64,000 bases of DNA, taken from NCBI GenBank assembly GCA_963748405.1, contig CAVVIT010000008.1, positions 62,001-126,000 on the forward strand. The letters are read 5' to 3'. Within the stretch, counting starts at the first letter, position 1, and every line of letters begins with the position of its first letter. The DNA is from Fen-1273 sp963748405 (GTDB lineage Bacteria; Bacteroidota; Ignavibacteria; UBA10030; UBA6906). The notes under the pieces are model-generated. The model did not search any database. It was not told the DNA's origin and was given only the letters and a program-made list of their open reading frames with translations. The translations under genes were made by a program, and so were the position numbers. Positions 56,071-64,000 of this stretch are shown piece after piece.

Positions 56071-58125
56071 TCACTTGAGAAGGTACATCGTTCGTGTCAT
56101 AGTCGCTGTCGGACGGCTTCCCGAAGTCGCCTGCAGCCGGTACAGGTACACGCCGCTCGCGGCGGCCCGGGCGTCCCACCTGACCTCGTGGCTCCCGGCC
56201 GCATAGTAACCCGCGGCAAGCGTGGCGACTTCGCGTCCCAGGATATCGAACACCCTGAGCGAAATCGTGGCCGGCTCTGCGATCTGGAACTCGATTGTCG
56301 TCGCGGGGTTGAACGGGTTCGGGTAGTTCTGGCTGAGCGCCGCCTGCACAGGGATGCCGCGCGCGGGGGGGGGAGTTGAGGTCAGCGGATCGGATCCGTG
56401 AACGTACCTGTACCCGGCGGGGATTCTTGAAATGTTCGCGTCGTTGAGCGCTCCCGGAGGAGACGCGGGGTCGAATGGGGGCCACGCGAGATTTCCGAAG
56501 TACGTGGGCTTGCCGGTGCGGAAGTAGCTGGAAGGAATCGAATGGTCGGTGATTGTGCTGTCCCACACCGTCGCCTTATGCAGGTAGTCGTAGTTCCCGT
56601 GCCTGATCATCGTGCCGGCGACGTTAAGATCGAGTTCCTGCAGCGTGTTCCCGCCTGTCCCGTGACTGTCTCCCCCCGGCTGGTGGGCTGACTGGGCCGT
56701 GTAATCGGGAGGCGTGGAAGGACCCCACGTCATCGAATATCCGTTGTTCCCCATGTTGGGAAACCCGAGCTTAAAGATGACCTGGGTCCCGTAGCTGAAC
56801 GACGCGACAGGCTGATACTGGCCGGATGCGCTGAACGCGCTCGTGCCGAGTATGTTTCCGACGACACTGAAGTAGTTGTTCCATCTCCCGATATTGACGG
56901 CGATCAGGTTGTCCGTGGCCGTGGGATGGGTTGCCGTGAACCAGTTGCGCGCGACCGTGATGTGACTTGTCGAACCGAAATACCCGTCGCTCCCCATCCC
57001 TCCGGCGATGTTCCCTTCGACGAGGTTCATTATGTTGTGGGGGCCGTGACTGACGCTGATGTCCATGCCGGCCGTCGTGCTCGCGCCCGTGTTGGCGTTG
57101 TACGAAAAATTGAAGGCGATCACGTTTCCGGCACATCCCCCCTGGGAATCGCCGAGTATGATTCCCGGAAAACCCCCGTTATAGGTAATGTTGTCCTCGA
57201 TCAGGTTGAATGAGTCGTCCTGGTACAGGTCGATCCCCTCGTGATTCGGCCCCCCGCCCACGACGTCACGCGTGTAATTGTGCCGGATCTCCCCGCTGAC
57301 AAAGCAGACGAAGAACATCTGCCGTCCCGTGGAATTCTTGATCTCCACGTTCTTTACCCAGCACCCCCACGACTGGTCGAACTCTATCCCGGTCCACGAG
57401 GTCCCGTTGCAGTCGATCGTGAGATCCTCGACGCCGGTGCTGACGAGAGGAGAGATCGCGTACGGGACGAGTGACGGCGACGCCGTGAAGTCGATCGGCA
57501 GGGGGGGCGTGACGGTCACGACGTTCCCCGATTTCCCGCTGACCCTGAACGTCGCGCTCATAAGCCTGCCATTCGTCGTCGGCGCGGTCGCGGAAATGAC
57601 GTAGGGGAGATCGTTCTGCTCCACCCGTGCAAGTTTTCCGACGGTGATTGTACTGGCATCGGAGAGCGTAAGCGTCGTGCTTCCCCGGGTGGCGCCGGAG
57701 AGTATGGCAATGCCCCCCGCCGGCCTGGGCCAATCGCCCGTCCCGAGCAGGAGCGCCTGTTGTGCGACGTTCGACTTGAGTATCGTCAAACCCGGCCCCG
57801 CTCCGCGGATTGTGACGTTGCTTGCGTACGCCCGGTAGACCCGGTTGTCAAGACGGTACGTCCCTGCGGGGATATACACCACGCCTCCGGCAGGGCACGA
57901 ATCGATCGCGCCGGCGATTGCCGCGGAGGCGTCGACAAGCCCCGTGCCGTACGTCGCGGCGTCGACCGTCGACCCGATCGTCGTGCGGGCCGGAATGCCG
58001 CCGGGAACGCCGACCGTCACTCCCGGATTCCAGTTCGTGAGACGATCCGCCGGGATGATTCCCTGCCCCGCCGCCACGGCGGTCCCGACCGCAAGCAGAA
58101 TTACCGTCGCGATCAGCGCTTTCAT
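56071..58125 (-). CDS. Secreted beta-helix protein with T9SS sorting domain
   Basis: 684-residue exported protein: signal peptide (LIATVILLAVGTAVAAGQG), a pectate-lyase-superfamily N-terminal block (AAIAGAIDSCPAGGVVYIPA, TYRLDNRVYRAYASNVTIRG), beta-helix repeats (FNLIEDNITYNGGFPGI), and a C-terminal T9SS domain (LSQNYPNPFNPATTIEFQ, LGREV, RTMYLLK). Probably a surface pectin or other polysaccharide lyase/hydrolase (inference). Catalytic residues not identified. Confidence 0.78.
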   Translation of the reverse strand: MKALIATVILLAVGTAVAAGQGIIPADRLTNWNPGVTVGVPGGIPARTTIGSTVDAATYGTGLVDASAAIAGAIDSCPAGGVVYIPAGTYRLDNRVYRAYASNVTIRGAGPGLTILKSNVAQQALLLGTGDWPRPAGGIAILSGATRGSTTLTLSDASTITVGKLARVEQNDLPYVISATAPTTNGRLMSATFRVSGKSGNVVTVTPPLPIDFTASPSLVPYAISPLVSTGVEDLTIDCNGTSWTGIEFDQSWGCWVKNVEIKNSTGRQMFFVCFVSGEIRHNYTRDVVGGGPNHEGIDLYQDDSFNLIEDNITYNGGFPGIILGDSQGGCAGNVIAFNFSYNANTGASTTAGMDISVSHGPHNIMNLVEGNIAGGMGSDGYFGSTSHITVARNWFTATHPTATDNLIAVNIGRWNNYFSVVGNILGTSAFSASGQYQPVASFSYGTQVIFKLGFPNMGNNGYSMTWGPSTPPDYTAQSAHQPGGDSHGTGGNTLQELDLNVAGTMIRHGNYDYLHKATVWDSTITDHSIPSSYFRTGKPTYFGNLAWPPFDPASPPGALNDANISRIPAGYRYVHGSDPLTSTPPPARGIPVQAALSQNYPNPFNPATTIEFQIAEPATISLRVFDILGREVATLAAGYYAAGSHEVRWDARAAASGVYLYRLQATSGSRPTATMTRTMYLLK

Positions 58126-58282
58126 GGTCGTTTCCCCCGTACGATGCGTTCGGAAAAACTATGCAATCGCGCCTCCATAATCAACTTATGAGATTAGTAT
58201 CGGCCGGTGAGACAGTTTGGCGAGCCCGCCGGTGTATATTTCGTCATGAAGAGAACGTCACAGCACAGACAAGGGGGACCGA

Positions 58283-59317
58283 GTGGAAAACATTGACTCC
58301 GTATCCGGCACATACGAAATAACCCGGGAAGGGACGATCTCCGAATCCTCCCCGAAAGCGGAAGTCTCTGAGATCATGCTGAGAAGGAGGGAAGAGGCCG
58401 CCGGGAAGACGAGCGCCGGGCCGCGGGAGTTTAGAGATTATGTGAAATACAGGGTCGCTTCGTTCGCGGAGGCCGACGAGATTATCCGGGATCTGGCCGT
58501 TACTGCCCCGTGCGATGATCCGGCAGACCTGGTGGATGTCAGGATCACATGGAAAAATGCCACTGTCTTTGAAGGCGTGTACCGCTTGCGCTGCTCGGAT
58601 GCCGACTTCCAGTGTCATCTGCAGAGACATATTCGCGGATGGCTCAGGTACCTTTCGGGTGATTACCGCCCCCGGTCCGTGTCGCCGGAGGAATACGCCT
58701 TGTTCGTGAACGGGAATCCCGGCCTGCGGGAGAAAGCCCAGAGCATGCTTGCATCAAATATAATATCTTACGGGGGGAACATAGAGACCGCAGACATCAG
58801 TTTTCGCCGGACGGTTCCCATCCTCACGGTTCCCGAAGCGGCCGGGTCCGTCGATTCCGGAGCCGGGCCTCACGTCGGCGAACAGATCGAGCTGGACTTT
58901 GGTGAAGAGTTTTCATGGAGAAGACCGGACAACGCGCCGCCGGATGGCGCTGGTGTGGCCGTCCGGGTGCGGCAATACTCCGTGCGCGTGAATTCCCTTC
59001 TTCACTACCCGGATACGGCGTTCGACTTTTCGATTGAGGGGTTCCCGACATTTGAACTGGCGAAAGAGTATGCACGGAGGTTCGTGAGGCATCAGGTTGA
59101 GGACTCCCGGGCCGGAGGGAAGAAGGACGCGAAAGTCCTGTGGGACTACTGGTGGGGGAACGGGACGGAAGCCGTCGTGACCGGGGGCCCGGGGGATGAG
59201 AAATACTCCGGCTCGGATGAGCTTGAATTCTTCATTCAGAACCCGATCCCGGCTTTCGAATGTGACTACAGGGCGGTGTTGCGTATGGCAGGTATTCCGC
59301 GGCAGTGGTTCGAATAA
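58283..59317 (+). CDS. Hypothetical protein
   Basis: 344-residue soluble protein with no family that I recognise. GTG at 58283 has a good AGGGGGG upstream. Acidic, with no signal or membrane segment; regions such as HLQRHIRGWLRYLSGDYRPR and a charged C-terminus (DELEFFIQNPIPAFECDYRA). It lies 21 bp before the HD-domain gene in the same direction, so may be co-transcribed with it. Confidence 0.6.
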   Translation: MENIDSVSGTYEITREGTISESSPKAEVSEIMLRRREEAAGKTSAGPREFRDYVKYRVASFAEADEIIRDLAVTAPCDDPADLVDVRITWKNATVFEGVYRLRCSDADFQCHLQRHIRGWLRYLSGDYRPRSVSPEEYALFVNGNPGLREKAQSMLASNIISYGGNIETADISFRRTVPILTVPEAAGSVDSGAGPHVGEQIELDFGEEFSWRRPDNAPPDGAGVAVRVRQYSVRVNSLLHYPDTAFDFSIEGFPTFELAKEYARRFVRHQVEDSRAGGKKDAKVLWDYWWGNGTEAVVTGGPGDEKYSGSDELEFFIQNPIPAFECDYRAVLRMAGIPRQWFE

Positions 59318-59338
59318 TCACACTACGGGAGGATCGAG

Positions 59339-59962
59339 ATGACGCCGTTTACGGAACGGATACACGAGGCGATGGACTTTGCCGCCATCCACCACCGCAA
59401 GCATAAACGGAAAGACCCGGACATCAGGATCCCGTACCTCTCGCACCTCTTCGGCGTCGCCTACATCCTCGCGGAGTACGATCTTCCGGAGGATGTGGTC
59501 GTTGCGGGCATACTGCACGATTTCCTCGAGGACGTCGTGCAGAAGGAGGACCGGCCGGACCTGGTCCCGGTGATGAAGAAGAAATTCGGTCCGACGGTCT
59601 TCAGGCTGGTCTCGCTTGTCACGCAGCAGAAAAGGGATGCGAACGGCAGGAAGATCAAATGGGAGAAGCGCGGAGAGGCCTACCTGAAGCGGCTCTGTCT
59701 GAAGTCCACGCCCGTCGGCGCAAGGCAGATTTCATGCGCCGACAAGATCCACAATATCGAATCGCTCCGGTTGGCCCTGAAGCGCCACCGCGGGCACGAG
59801 CACAGGATGTGGGATAAACTGCACGCGTCTCCCGGGAAGCAGGTGCAGAAGTTCCAGAATCTCCACGACCGCCTGGCTGAAACGTTCGACCACAAGCTCC
59901 TCGAGAGGCTCGAGGCTCAGATCGTCGCGTTGAAGAAGGTCATCCCCCGGTCAAAGCCGTGA
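59339..59962 (+). CDS. HD-domain (p)ppGpp-hydrolase-like protein
   Basis: 207-residue HD-superfamily protein similar to MESH1/small alarmone hydrolases: YLSHLFGV (His36), GILHDFLEDV (His60-Asp61 and Glu-Asp) and CADKIHNIESL (Asp metal ligand). Likely hydrolyses (p)ppGpp or a related nucleotide; no synthetase domain is present. Its last 23 bp overlap the end of the convergent M20 peptidase gene. Confidence 0.75.
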   Translation: MTPFTERIHEAMDFAAIHHRKHKRKDPDIRIPYLSHLFGVAYILAEYDLPEDVVVAGILHDFLEDVVQKEDRPDLVPVMKKKFGPTVFRLVSLVTQQKRDANGRKIKWEKRGEAYLKRLCLKSTPVGARQISCADKIHNIESLRLALKRHRGHEHRMWDKLHASPGKQVQKFQNLHDRLAETFDHKLLERLEAQIVALKKVIPRSKP

Positions 59963-61361
59963 TGAACAGGTAGGTGAAATCGACCCCTTTGTAGTATTCG
60001 GCGACGCCGATCCGTTCGTCCCTGCCGTGCGCCCGTGCGTCGTCGATATCCGTGTACATGCCGGAGACGCCGTAGACCGGCACCCCGGCCATCCGCAGGA
60101 ACTTTCCGTCCGAAGCGCCTGTCGACATCGTCGGCATGACGATGGCGCCGGGCCACATCGCTGCGGTGAGTTTCTCCAGTGTCTGCATCAGGTCTTTCCG
60201 GAGGGGGGAGAGGGGTCCCCGTGAGGCCGTCGAGACCGGCGTGATCGTGACCTGCGTATCCGCGATGACGCAGCGGAGCGCCGCCAGGACGCTGTCCGCG
60301 CTGTCGTCCGGGAGCATCCTGCAGTTGACGTTCGCCGTTGCGGATTGCGGGAGCGCGTTCTCCGCGTGCCCTCCGCCGATCATCGTCGCCACGCACGTCG
60401 TCCTCATGAGCGAATTGTAGTAAGGGGACGACTCCGCCAGCCGGCGTGCTGCCGCCGCGTCGAGGGGGGTTTTCGCCATCGCCAGCATGTCGCTCCTGGC
60501 CTGCCCCGTCTCATGGACGGCGCTCCGCTCAAAAAACAGGCGCGTCGTCTCGTTGAGCCTCACCGGGAACTCGAATGCAGAGAGCCTGCCGAGCGCGCCG
60601 GCGATGTGGTAGATCGCGTTGTCTTTCACCGGCAGCGAGCTGTGCCCCCCCTTGTTCTTCGACTCGAGACGGTAATCGATGTAGATCTTCTCGCTTGTCT
60701 GAACCTCCATCACGACCGGCTTCCCGTTCTTGATCTCGCCCCCCCCGCCGTCGGGGTTAATGCAGTATTCCGCGTCAATCAGGTCCCGCCGGTTCGCCAG
60801 GAGCCACTGCACGCCGTTGTTGTCCCCGTTTTCCTCGTCCTCGGTGAGCGCGACGATCACGTCCCGGTCGGGGACATACCCCTCCTGCTTCAGCCGGATG
60901 AGATTTGCTACGAGATCGGCGTCTTCGCACTTGATGTCCGTCGTCCCCCGCCCGTAAAAGTAGCCGTCCTTCTCTGTGAACGTGAACGGGTCGAGCGACC
61001 AGTCTTTACGGAGCGCTTCCACGACGTCGAGATGCGAAATGAAGAGCACCGGGCGGAGGGACCCTTTCCCGCGCAGACGCACCACAAGGTTCAGGTGCTC
61101 GGGGGCGGGCCCCACGAGCTGCACGTCTCCTTCCGGGAACCCCGCCTTCAGGAGCCGCGATGCCATCGCCCTGGCGGCGGGTGTGCATCCCCGGGTCAGC
61201 GTCGTATTGATCTCGATCAGCTCCCGGAATATCTCCCGGGCTACCTGATGATGTGCGTTGAGAGGGGGGGAGGGTTCTGATGCCTGTGCAAGAGCGGGGA
61301 GCCGGGAGATGGTGATCGTGATACCGAGGAGGGAGACGAGGAATATGACCACCTTCTTCAT
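59940..61361 (-). CDS. M20-family metallopeptidase
   Basis: 473-residue secreted peptidase (signal segment FLVSLLGITITISRLPALAQA). FISHLDVVEA (metal His), FYGRGTTDIKCEDA (bridging Asp) and LTEDEENGD (catalytic Glu-Glu) are in the M20 order; the final PTMSTGASDGKFLRMAGVPV is the C-terminal metal-ligand area. Likely a dipeptidase or amidase in the periplasm. Confidence 0.85.
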   Translation of the reverse strand: MKKVVIFLVSLLGITITISRLPALAQASEPSPPLNAHHQVAREIFRELIEINTTLTRGCTPAARAMASRLLKAGFPEGDVQLVGPAPEHLNLVVRLRGKGSLRPVLFISHLDVVEALRKDWSLDPFTFTEKDGYFYGRGTTDIKCEDADLVANLIRLKQEGYVPDRDVIVALTEDEENGDNNGVQWLLANRRDLIDAEYCINPDGGGGEIKNGKPVVMEVQTSEKIYIDYRLESKNKGGHSSLPVKDNAIYHIAGALGRLSAFEFPVRLNETTRLFFERSAVHETGQARSDMLAMAKTPLDAAAARRLAESSPYYNSLMRTTCVATMIGGGHAENALPQSATANVNCRMLPDDSADSVLAALRCVIADTQVTITPVSTASRGPLSPLRKDLMQTLEKLTAAMWPGAIVMPTMSTGASDGKFLRMAGVPVYGVSGMYTDIDDARAHGRDERIGVAEYYKGVDFTYLFITALTGG

Positions 61362-61388
61362 GGGGCTCCTGTGTGAATGAACAAAATA

Positions 61389-61405
61389 GGGGGGACGGTC
61401 CCCCC
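61389..61405 (-). terminator. Terminator after the glycosyltransferase gene
   Basis: Six-bp G/C stem with a 5-nt loop, followed on the minus strand by TATTTTGTTCATT. Located between the GT28-like gene and the M20 gene. Confidence 0.5.
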
Positions 61406-61435
61406 GCCGTTGAACCTTATGGTACTGACGGAAAT

Positions 61436-62617
61436 CTAAAAATCAAAGCGTCCTTTACCCTCCGCTCCGATGATGTCGGCCGCGCCCGGTATCTTGAATA
61501 TGAATTCCCCGACGGCAGGGGTACCGCTTTCGATAACTGTCTCCTCGTTCCTCTCGCGTATGTGCCGGAAGGGGGGCCTGTCTTCGAAGATGCCCGTCAG
61601 GACGTCGGGAAGCTTTCGGATGCGCTTCTCAAAAACACCCCTCCCGTCGTTCACGACGAATTCCACGTTCCCTTTCTCCTGCTCCCATATGTACGTGGTA
61701 ACGACGGGGGTCTTCCCGAGCGCCATGATCTCCATGACCGTCGATGCGCCACCCTTCGTCAGAACGGTGTCCGAAAGACGGATGAGATCCGGCACGTTTT
61801 CCACGTAGCCGAAGACCCTGAGGTTCTTCCCTTTTGCCGACGCCGCATACGCGCGGGCCCTCCGGAACAGTGACTCGTTCCTTCCGCACACGAGTATGAC
61901 CCCGACGCTGGGAAGCCGGCCCAGAATCGTTCTCACGATCCGGAGCCCCCTGGGCATCCCGTCCCCGCCTCCCAGGAGCAGGATCACGTGCTGGTCGGAC
62001 CGGAATCCGAGTGCGGTCCTGGAAGCCCCCGGTCCGGGGACTTCGTCTCTCCTTACGAATTTCGGATCCAGTATGAACGGGAAAACGTGGACGCGTTCTG
62101 CCGGTATGCCGCTCAGGACGGCGGTCCGCTTGACCCTCTCGCTGAAGACGACCATCGTCTGACCCTTCCTCAGAAACCAGAGAGGATGGGCCGTGTACGG
62201 ATCCGTGACGACGGTAACCACAGGGATGGCGAGGTTCCGTCTCCGGAGGACATCGAGAACCGGTGCGATGAGAAAGAAATGTGATATGACGATCGCCCGG
62301 GGGCGGTACCTGAGGATTGTCTCCTCGATTCCCCGGCGGAGGAGACGGGAGACAAGCGCGCTGTTGGCCCGTGTCGCCGGGGGGAGCTTTGTCACGGCGT
62401 ACGCCAGCTCGTAGATCCACTTTGCCCTTGCCTGCGTGATCCGGTACCCGTCTTCTATCCCGAACCGCGCGAACGTCCCGGCACCCGCCATTCCGTCGAC
62501 AAGGACAGGGTCCACTTCGCCGGGATGTGCGCCGCGCAGGTAGTCGGCCAGAGCGCGGACGGGGGCGAAATGGCCCCCGCCGGTCCTCAGGTAGAAAAAG
62601 AGAATGGGATCTTTCAT
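61436..62617 (-). CDS. GT28-like glycosyltransferase
   Basis: 393-residue GT-B protein similar to MurG/MGDG-synthase-like glycosyltransferases: N-terminal LFFYLRTGGGHFAPVRALAD (acceptor loop), and in the C-terminal half LLLGGGDGMPRG with the donor-binding SDTVLTKGGASTVMEIMA. Probably transfers a sugar from a UDP-donor to a lipid or glycan acceptor at the membrane. Starts 10 bp after the upstream gene on the same strand. Confidence 0.78.
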   Translation of the reverse strand: MKDPILFFYLRTGGGHFAPVRALADYLRGAHPGEVDPVLVDGMAGAGTFARFGIEDGYRITQARAKWIYELAYAVTKLPPATRANSALVSRLLRRGIEETILRYRPRAIVISHFFLIAPVLDVLRRRNLAIPVVTVVTDPYTAHPLWFLRKGQTMVVFSERVKRTAVLSGIPAERVHVFPFILDPKFVRRDEVPGPGASRTALGFRSDQHVILLLGGGDGMPRGLRIVRTILGRLPSVGVILVCGRNESLFRRARAYAASAKGKNLRVFGYVENVPDLIRLSDTVLTKGGASTVMEIMALGKTPVVTTYIWEQEKGNVEFVVNDGRGVFEKRIRKLPDVLTGIFEDRPPFRHIRERNEETVIESGTPAVGEFIFKIPGAADIIGAEGKGRFDF

Positions 62618-62627
62618 CTTCGCCGGA

Positions 62628-63992
62628 TCACCGCTCGATGGGTGAACGCTCGCGCTTCATCGCGCCGGTCTTCAGGACCTCGATGATCCTGTACGTCCCG
62701 AGCTTCCTTGCCTTCAAGAAGCCGGACCAGGCGGCTTCCGCCAGCCGTCCCCTGTTAAGAAGGTCCAGGAGCCACTGGTGCGTATAGTCCGGGTTTTCCT
62801 GCCGGATTCCCGCGTGAGTATCCAGGAGCCATTTCCGGTTGAATGTCTCCTGTGATCCGAGCGCCGGCGTCATGATGATGGGGAGTCCCAGCCCCGAGTA
62901 GAACGAGAGTTCGCTCGGCTTCGTCCAGAGGATGTCGGTGGTTCTCAGGGCCGCGTTGAACTTCCCGATATACTCATCGAACGTATTCCCGGAGATCACC
63001 CGGATGCCGTCACACGAGTCGGAGATCTCGGTTTTCACTTTCTGGAAGAATCCCCGGACGGACTCCTTCGTCCCGGCCGCGAGGTTCAGGCGTATCTCGC
63101 CGGCGAGAAGGGGCTCCCTGAGACTCCGGGCGATCTTCGCGCCGATCTCCTTCAATGCGCCGGCCCCCCCGACCGAATACGTGATCGTCAGGGGGCGGTC
63201 CTTCTTCAACCGGCAGTTCTCCTTCCCGAGGAAGTGCTCGACGTGCACGCCGTACCGGGGGCGGAATCTCTCTCCCGGATCCAGGTGAATGAGCCGCTGG
63301 CCCAGGTCCGACTTGAGCGTGGTCATCCTCGTGCCTCCCACGAGCTCCGCCGGCAGGGGAAATCCGGTGAGGAATATTCTCTCCTCGGGGACCCCGTAGG
63401 CCTTCAGTCGCTGGACCACCCGCCCGCAGGGGGCAAAATACTCGATGCGGCTTTCCCACGGTTCCCGGGCGACCCACACCCTGTTCAGGTCGGCGTCGCA
63501 GATGATGCAGTAGATCCTCTCGTTCCCTTTTCTGTCCGCCGCGATGGCGGGCGCGTAGAACGATGTGACGAGCGGGAGCCGCTTCTCGCGAATCCGGTCC
63601 AGCATTCCCTCGCAGAGCCCGTCGTCGATGAACGACTCAAGCAGCTCGACCTGGAATGTGCTTTTCGAAAGGTTGCGCAGCGGGTAGAACGTCGGTATCC
63701 TCAGGAACGCGTCCAGTATCCCGAATATGTACCTGCCGACGAAGGGGATGCTCCAGGCGCGTGAAAATGCCTCGTAGAACCGGAGGAGCCTCCTCCACAG
63801 GTTTCGTTCCTTCGGGGATGCGGCGTCGTTCTGCCCGACGGAGATGATCCCCCCTTCCGCGATATCCCGGAGGGGGAACACGGCTCTCTTGTGGCCGAAC
63901 CCCATGTCCGCCGCCACCACCCACGCGAGCCCGGGGTTTCCTCTCGGCCCCCTGCCCGTTTTCCCCTTCTCCCCCGGCTCTCGTTCGGGCAT
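62628..63992 (-). CDS. GT-B glycosyltransferase-like protein, possibly 5' extended
   Basis: 454-residue protein that shares the GT-B layout of its neighbour: AWVVAADMGFGHKRAVFPL near the N-terminus and, near the C-terminus, DILWTKPSELSFYSGLGLPI followed by PALGSQETFNRKWL, which resembles the donor-binding SxxTKPSEL segment of diacylglycerol glucosyltransferase-like enzymes. Middle has FPLPAELVGGTRMTT. ATG at 63992 is the only in-window start, but the window ends 8 bp beyond it. Likely a lipid- or glycan-modifying pair with the downstream gene; function inferred. Confidence 0.6.
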   Translation of the reverse strand: MPEREPGEKGKTGRGPRGNPGLAWVVAADMGFGHKRAVFPLRDIAEGGIISVGQNDAASPKERNLWRRLLRFYEAFSRAWSIPFVGRYIFGILDAFLRIPTFYPLRNLSKSTFQVELLESFIDDGLCEGMLDRIREKRLPLVTSFYAPAIAADRKGNERIYCIICDADLNRVWVAREPWESRIEYFAPCGRVVQRLKAYGVPEERIFLTGFPLPAELVGGTRMTTLKSDLGQRLIHLDPGERFRPRYGVHVEHFLGKENCRLKKDRPLTITYSVGGAGALKEIGAKIARSLREPLLAGEIRLNLAAGTKESVRGFFQKVKTEISDSCDGIRVISGNTFDEYIGKFNAALRTTDILWTKPSELSFYSGLGLPIIMTPALGSQETFNRKWLLDTHAGIRQENPDYTHQWLLDLLNRGRLAEAAWSGFLKARKLGTYRIIEVLKTGAMKRERSPIER

Positions 63993-64000
63993 CCTGGGTT

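Noticed and set aside
53969..56566. Extending the amidohydrolase start to 56566
   Set aside because: The extra 179 residues are arginine- and proline-rich and overlap the next gene's coding region; ATG at 56029 precedes a signal-like segment.
60345..61280. Long (311 aa) ORF opposite the M20 gene
   Set aside because: Shadow; the M20 frame has the metal-binding motifs.

Overview
The window looks like a chromosomal piece of a GC-rich, saccharolytic member of the Bacteroidota/Chlorobi-Ignavibacteria branch. The main evidence is five secreted proteins ending in the type IX secretion (T9SS) sorting domain: a YPNPFNP-like motif, then an LGREV-like motif, then a terminal LLLR/LLK. The many glycoside hydrolases, the hybrid-style sensor with two-component beta-propeller repeats and the SusB-like GH97 enzyme fit the same group. 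I see no tRNA, rRNA, CRISPR array, insertion sequence or prophage.

Region 1 (1-9.2 kb) is one co-directional sugar operon: a GH36-like alpha-galactosidase (5' end outside the window), a galactokinase-like GHMP kinase, a sugar nucleotidyltransferase, a ROK regulator, a GalE-like epimerase, a sodium/solute symporter and a CBM9-like protein. Together they suggest import and hydrolysis of alpha-galactosides, then galactose to Gal-1-P, UDP-Gal and UDP-Glc, with a pyrophosphorylase-type enzyme in place of GalT. Region 2 (9.2-19 kb) holds a SatD/Mug-like pair with its own promoter and a bidirectional terminator, a T9SS protein, an aldo/keto reductase, a 971-residue M28-type peptidase, a secreted phosphoesterase, a SET-domain protein and a small secreted repeat protein.

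Region 3 (19.4-28.6 kb) has a two-component-system sensor kinase and LuxR-type response regulator, a frameshifted NmrA-like gene, a frameshifted T9SS protein, a receiver-less copy of the response regulator's HTH domain flanked by a 24-bp direct repeat, and two secreted proteins. Region 4 (28.8-35.5 kb) is a mixed housekeeping/accessory stretch with an ADP-ribosylglycohydrolase, an esterase, a YjbQ protein, an M48 peptidase, AraC/VOC and SnoaL genes, and decayed GNAT and SMP-30 genes. Region 5 (35.6-43.2 kb) carries a beta-helix glycan-active protein, a GH97 enzyme, a second phosphoesterase, a NYN-domain gene in an AT-richer island, and a broken conserved hypothetical.

Region 6 (43.2-45 kb) is the best regulatory find: a sigma70-like promoter, a compact SAM-II/SAM-V-like pseudoknot riboswitch and an attenuator, followed by a 91-residue ORF and metK. 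Region 7 (45-50.8 kb) has a membrane protein facing a tight three-gene unit: a Ser/Thr kinase with TPRs, a small lysine-rich protein and an isoprenoid-synthase-like protein with two DDxxD motifs. Region 8 (50.3-64 kb) holds a zinc-ribbon membrane protein, a GH38-like alpha-mannosidase, an amidohydrolase, a T9SS beta-helix protein, a hypothetical, a MESH1-like HD hydrolase, an M20 peptidase and two glycosyltransferase-like genes.

An unusual global feature is that seven genes' reading frames (eight sites) are broken, and each break reads through if exactly one base is removed. This points to either systematic sequence error or clustered gene decay between about 23 and 43 kb.
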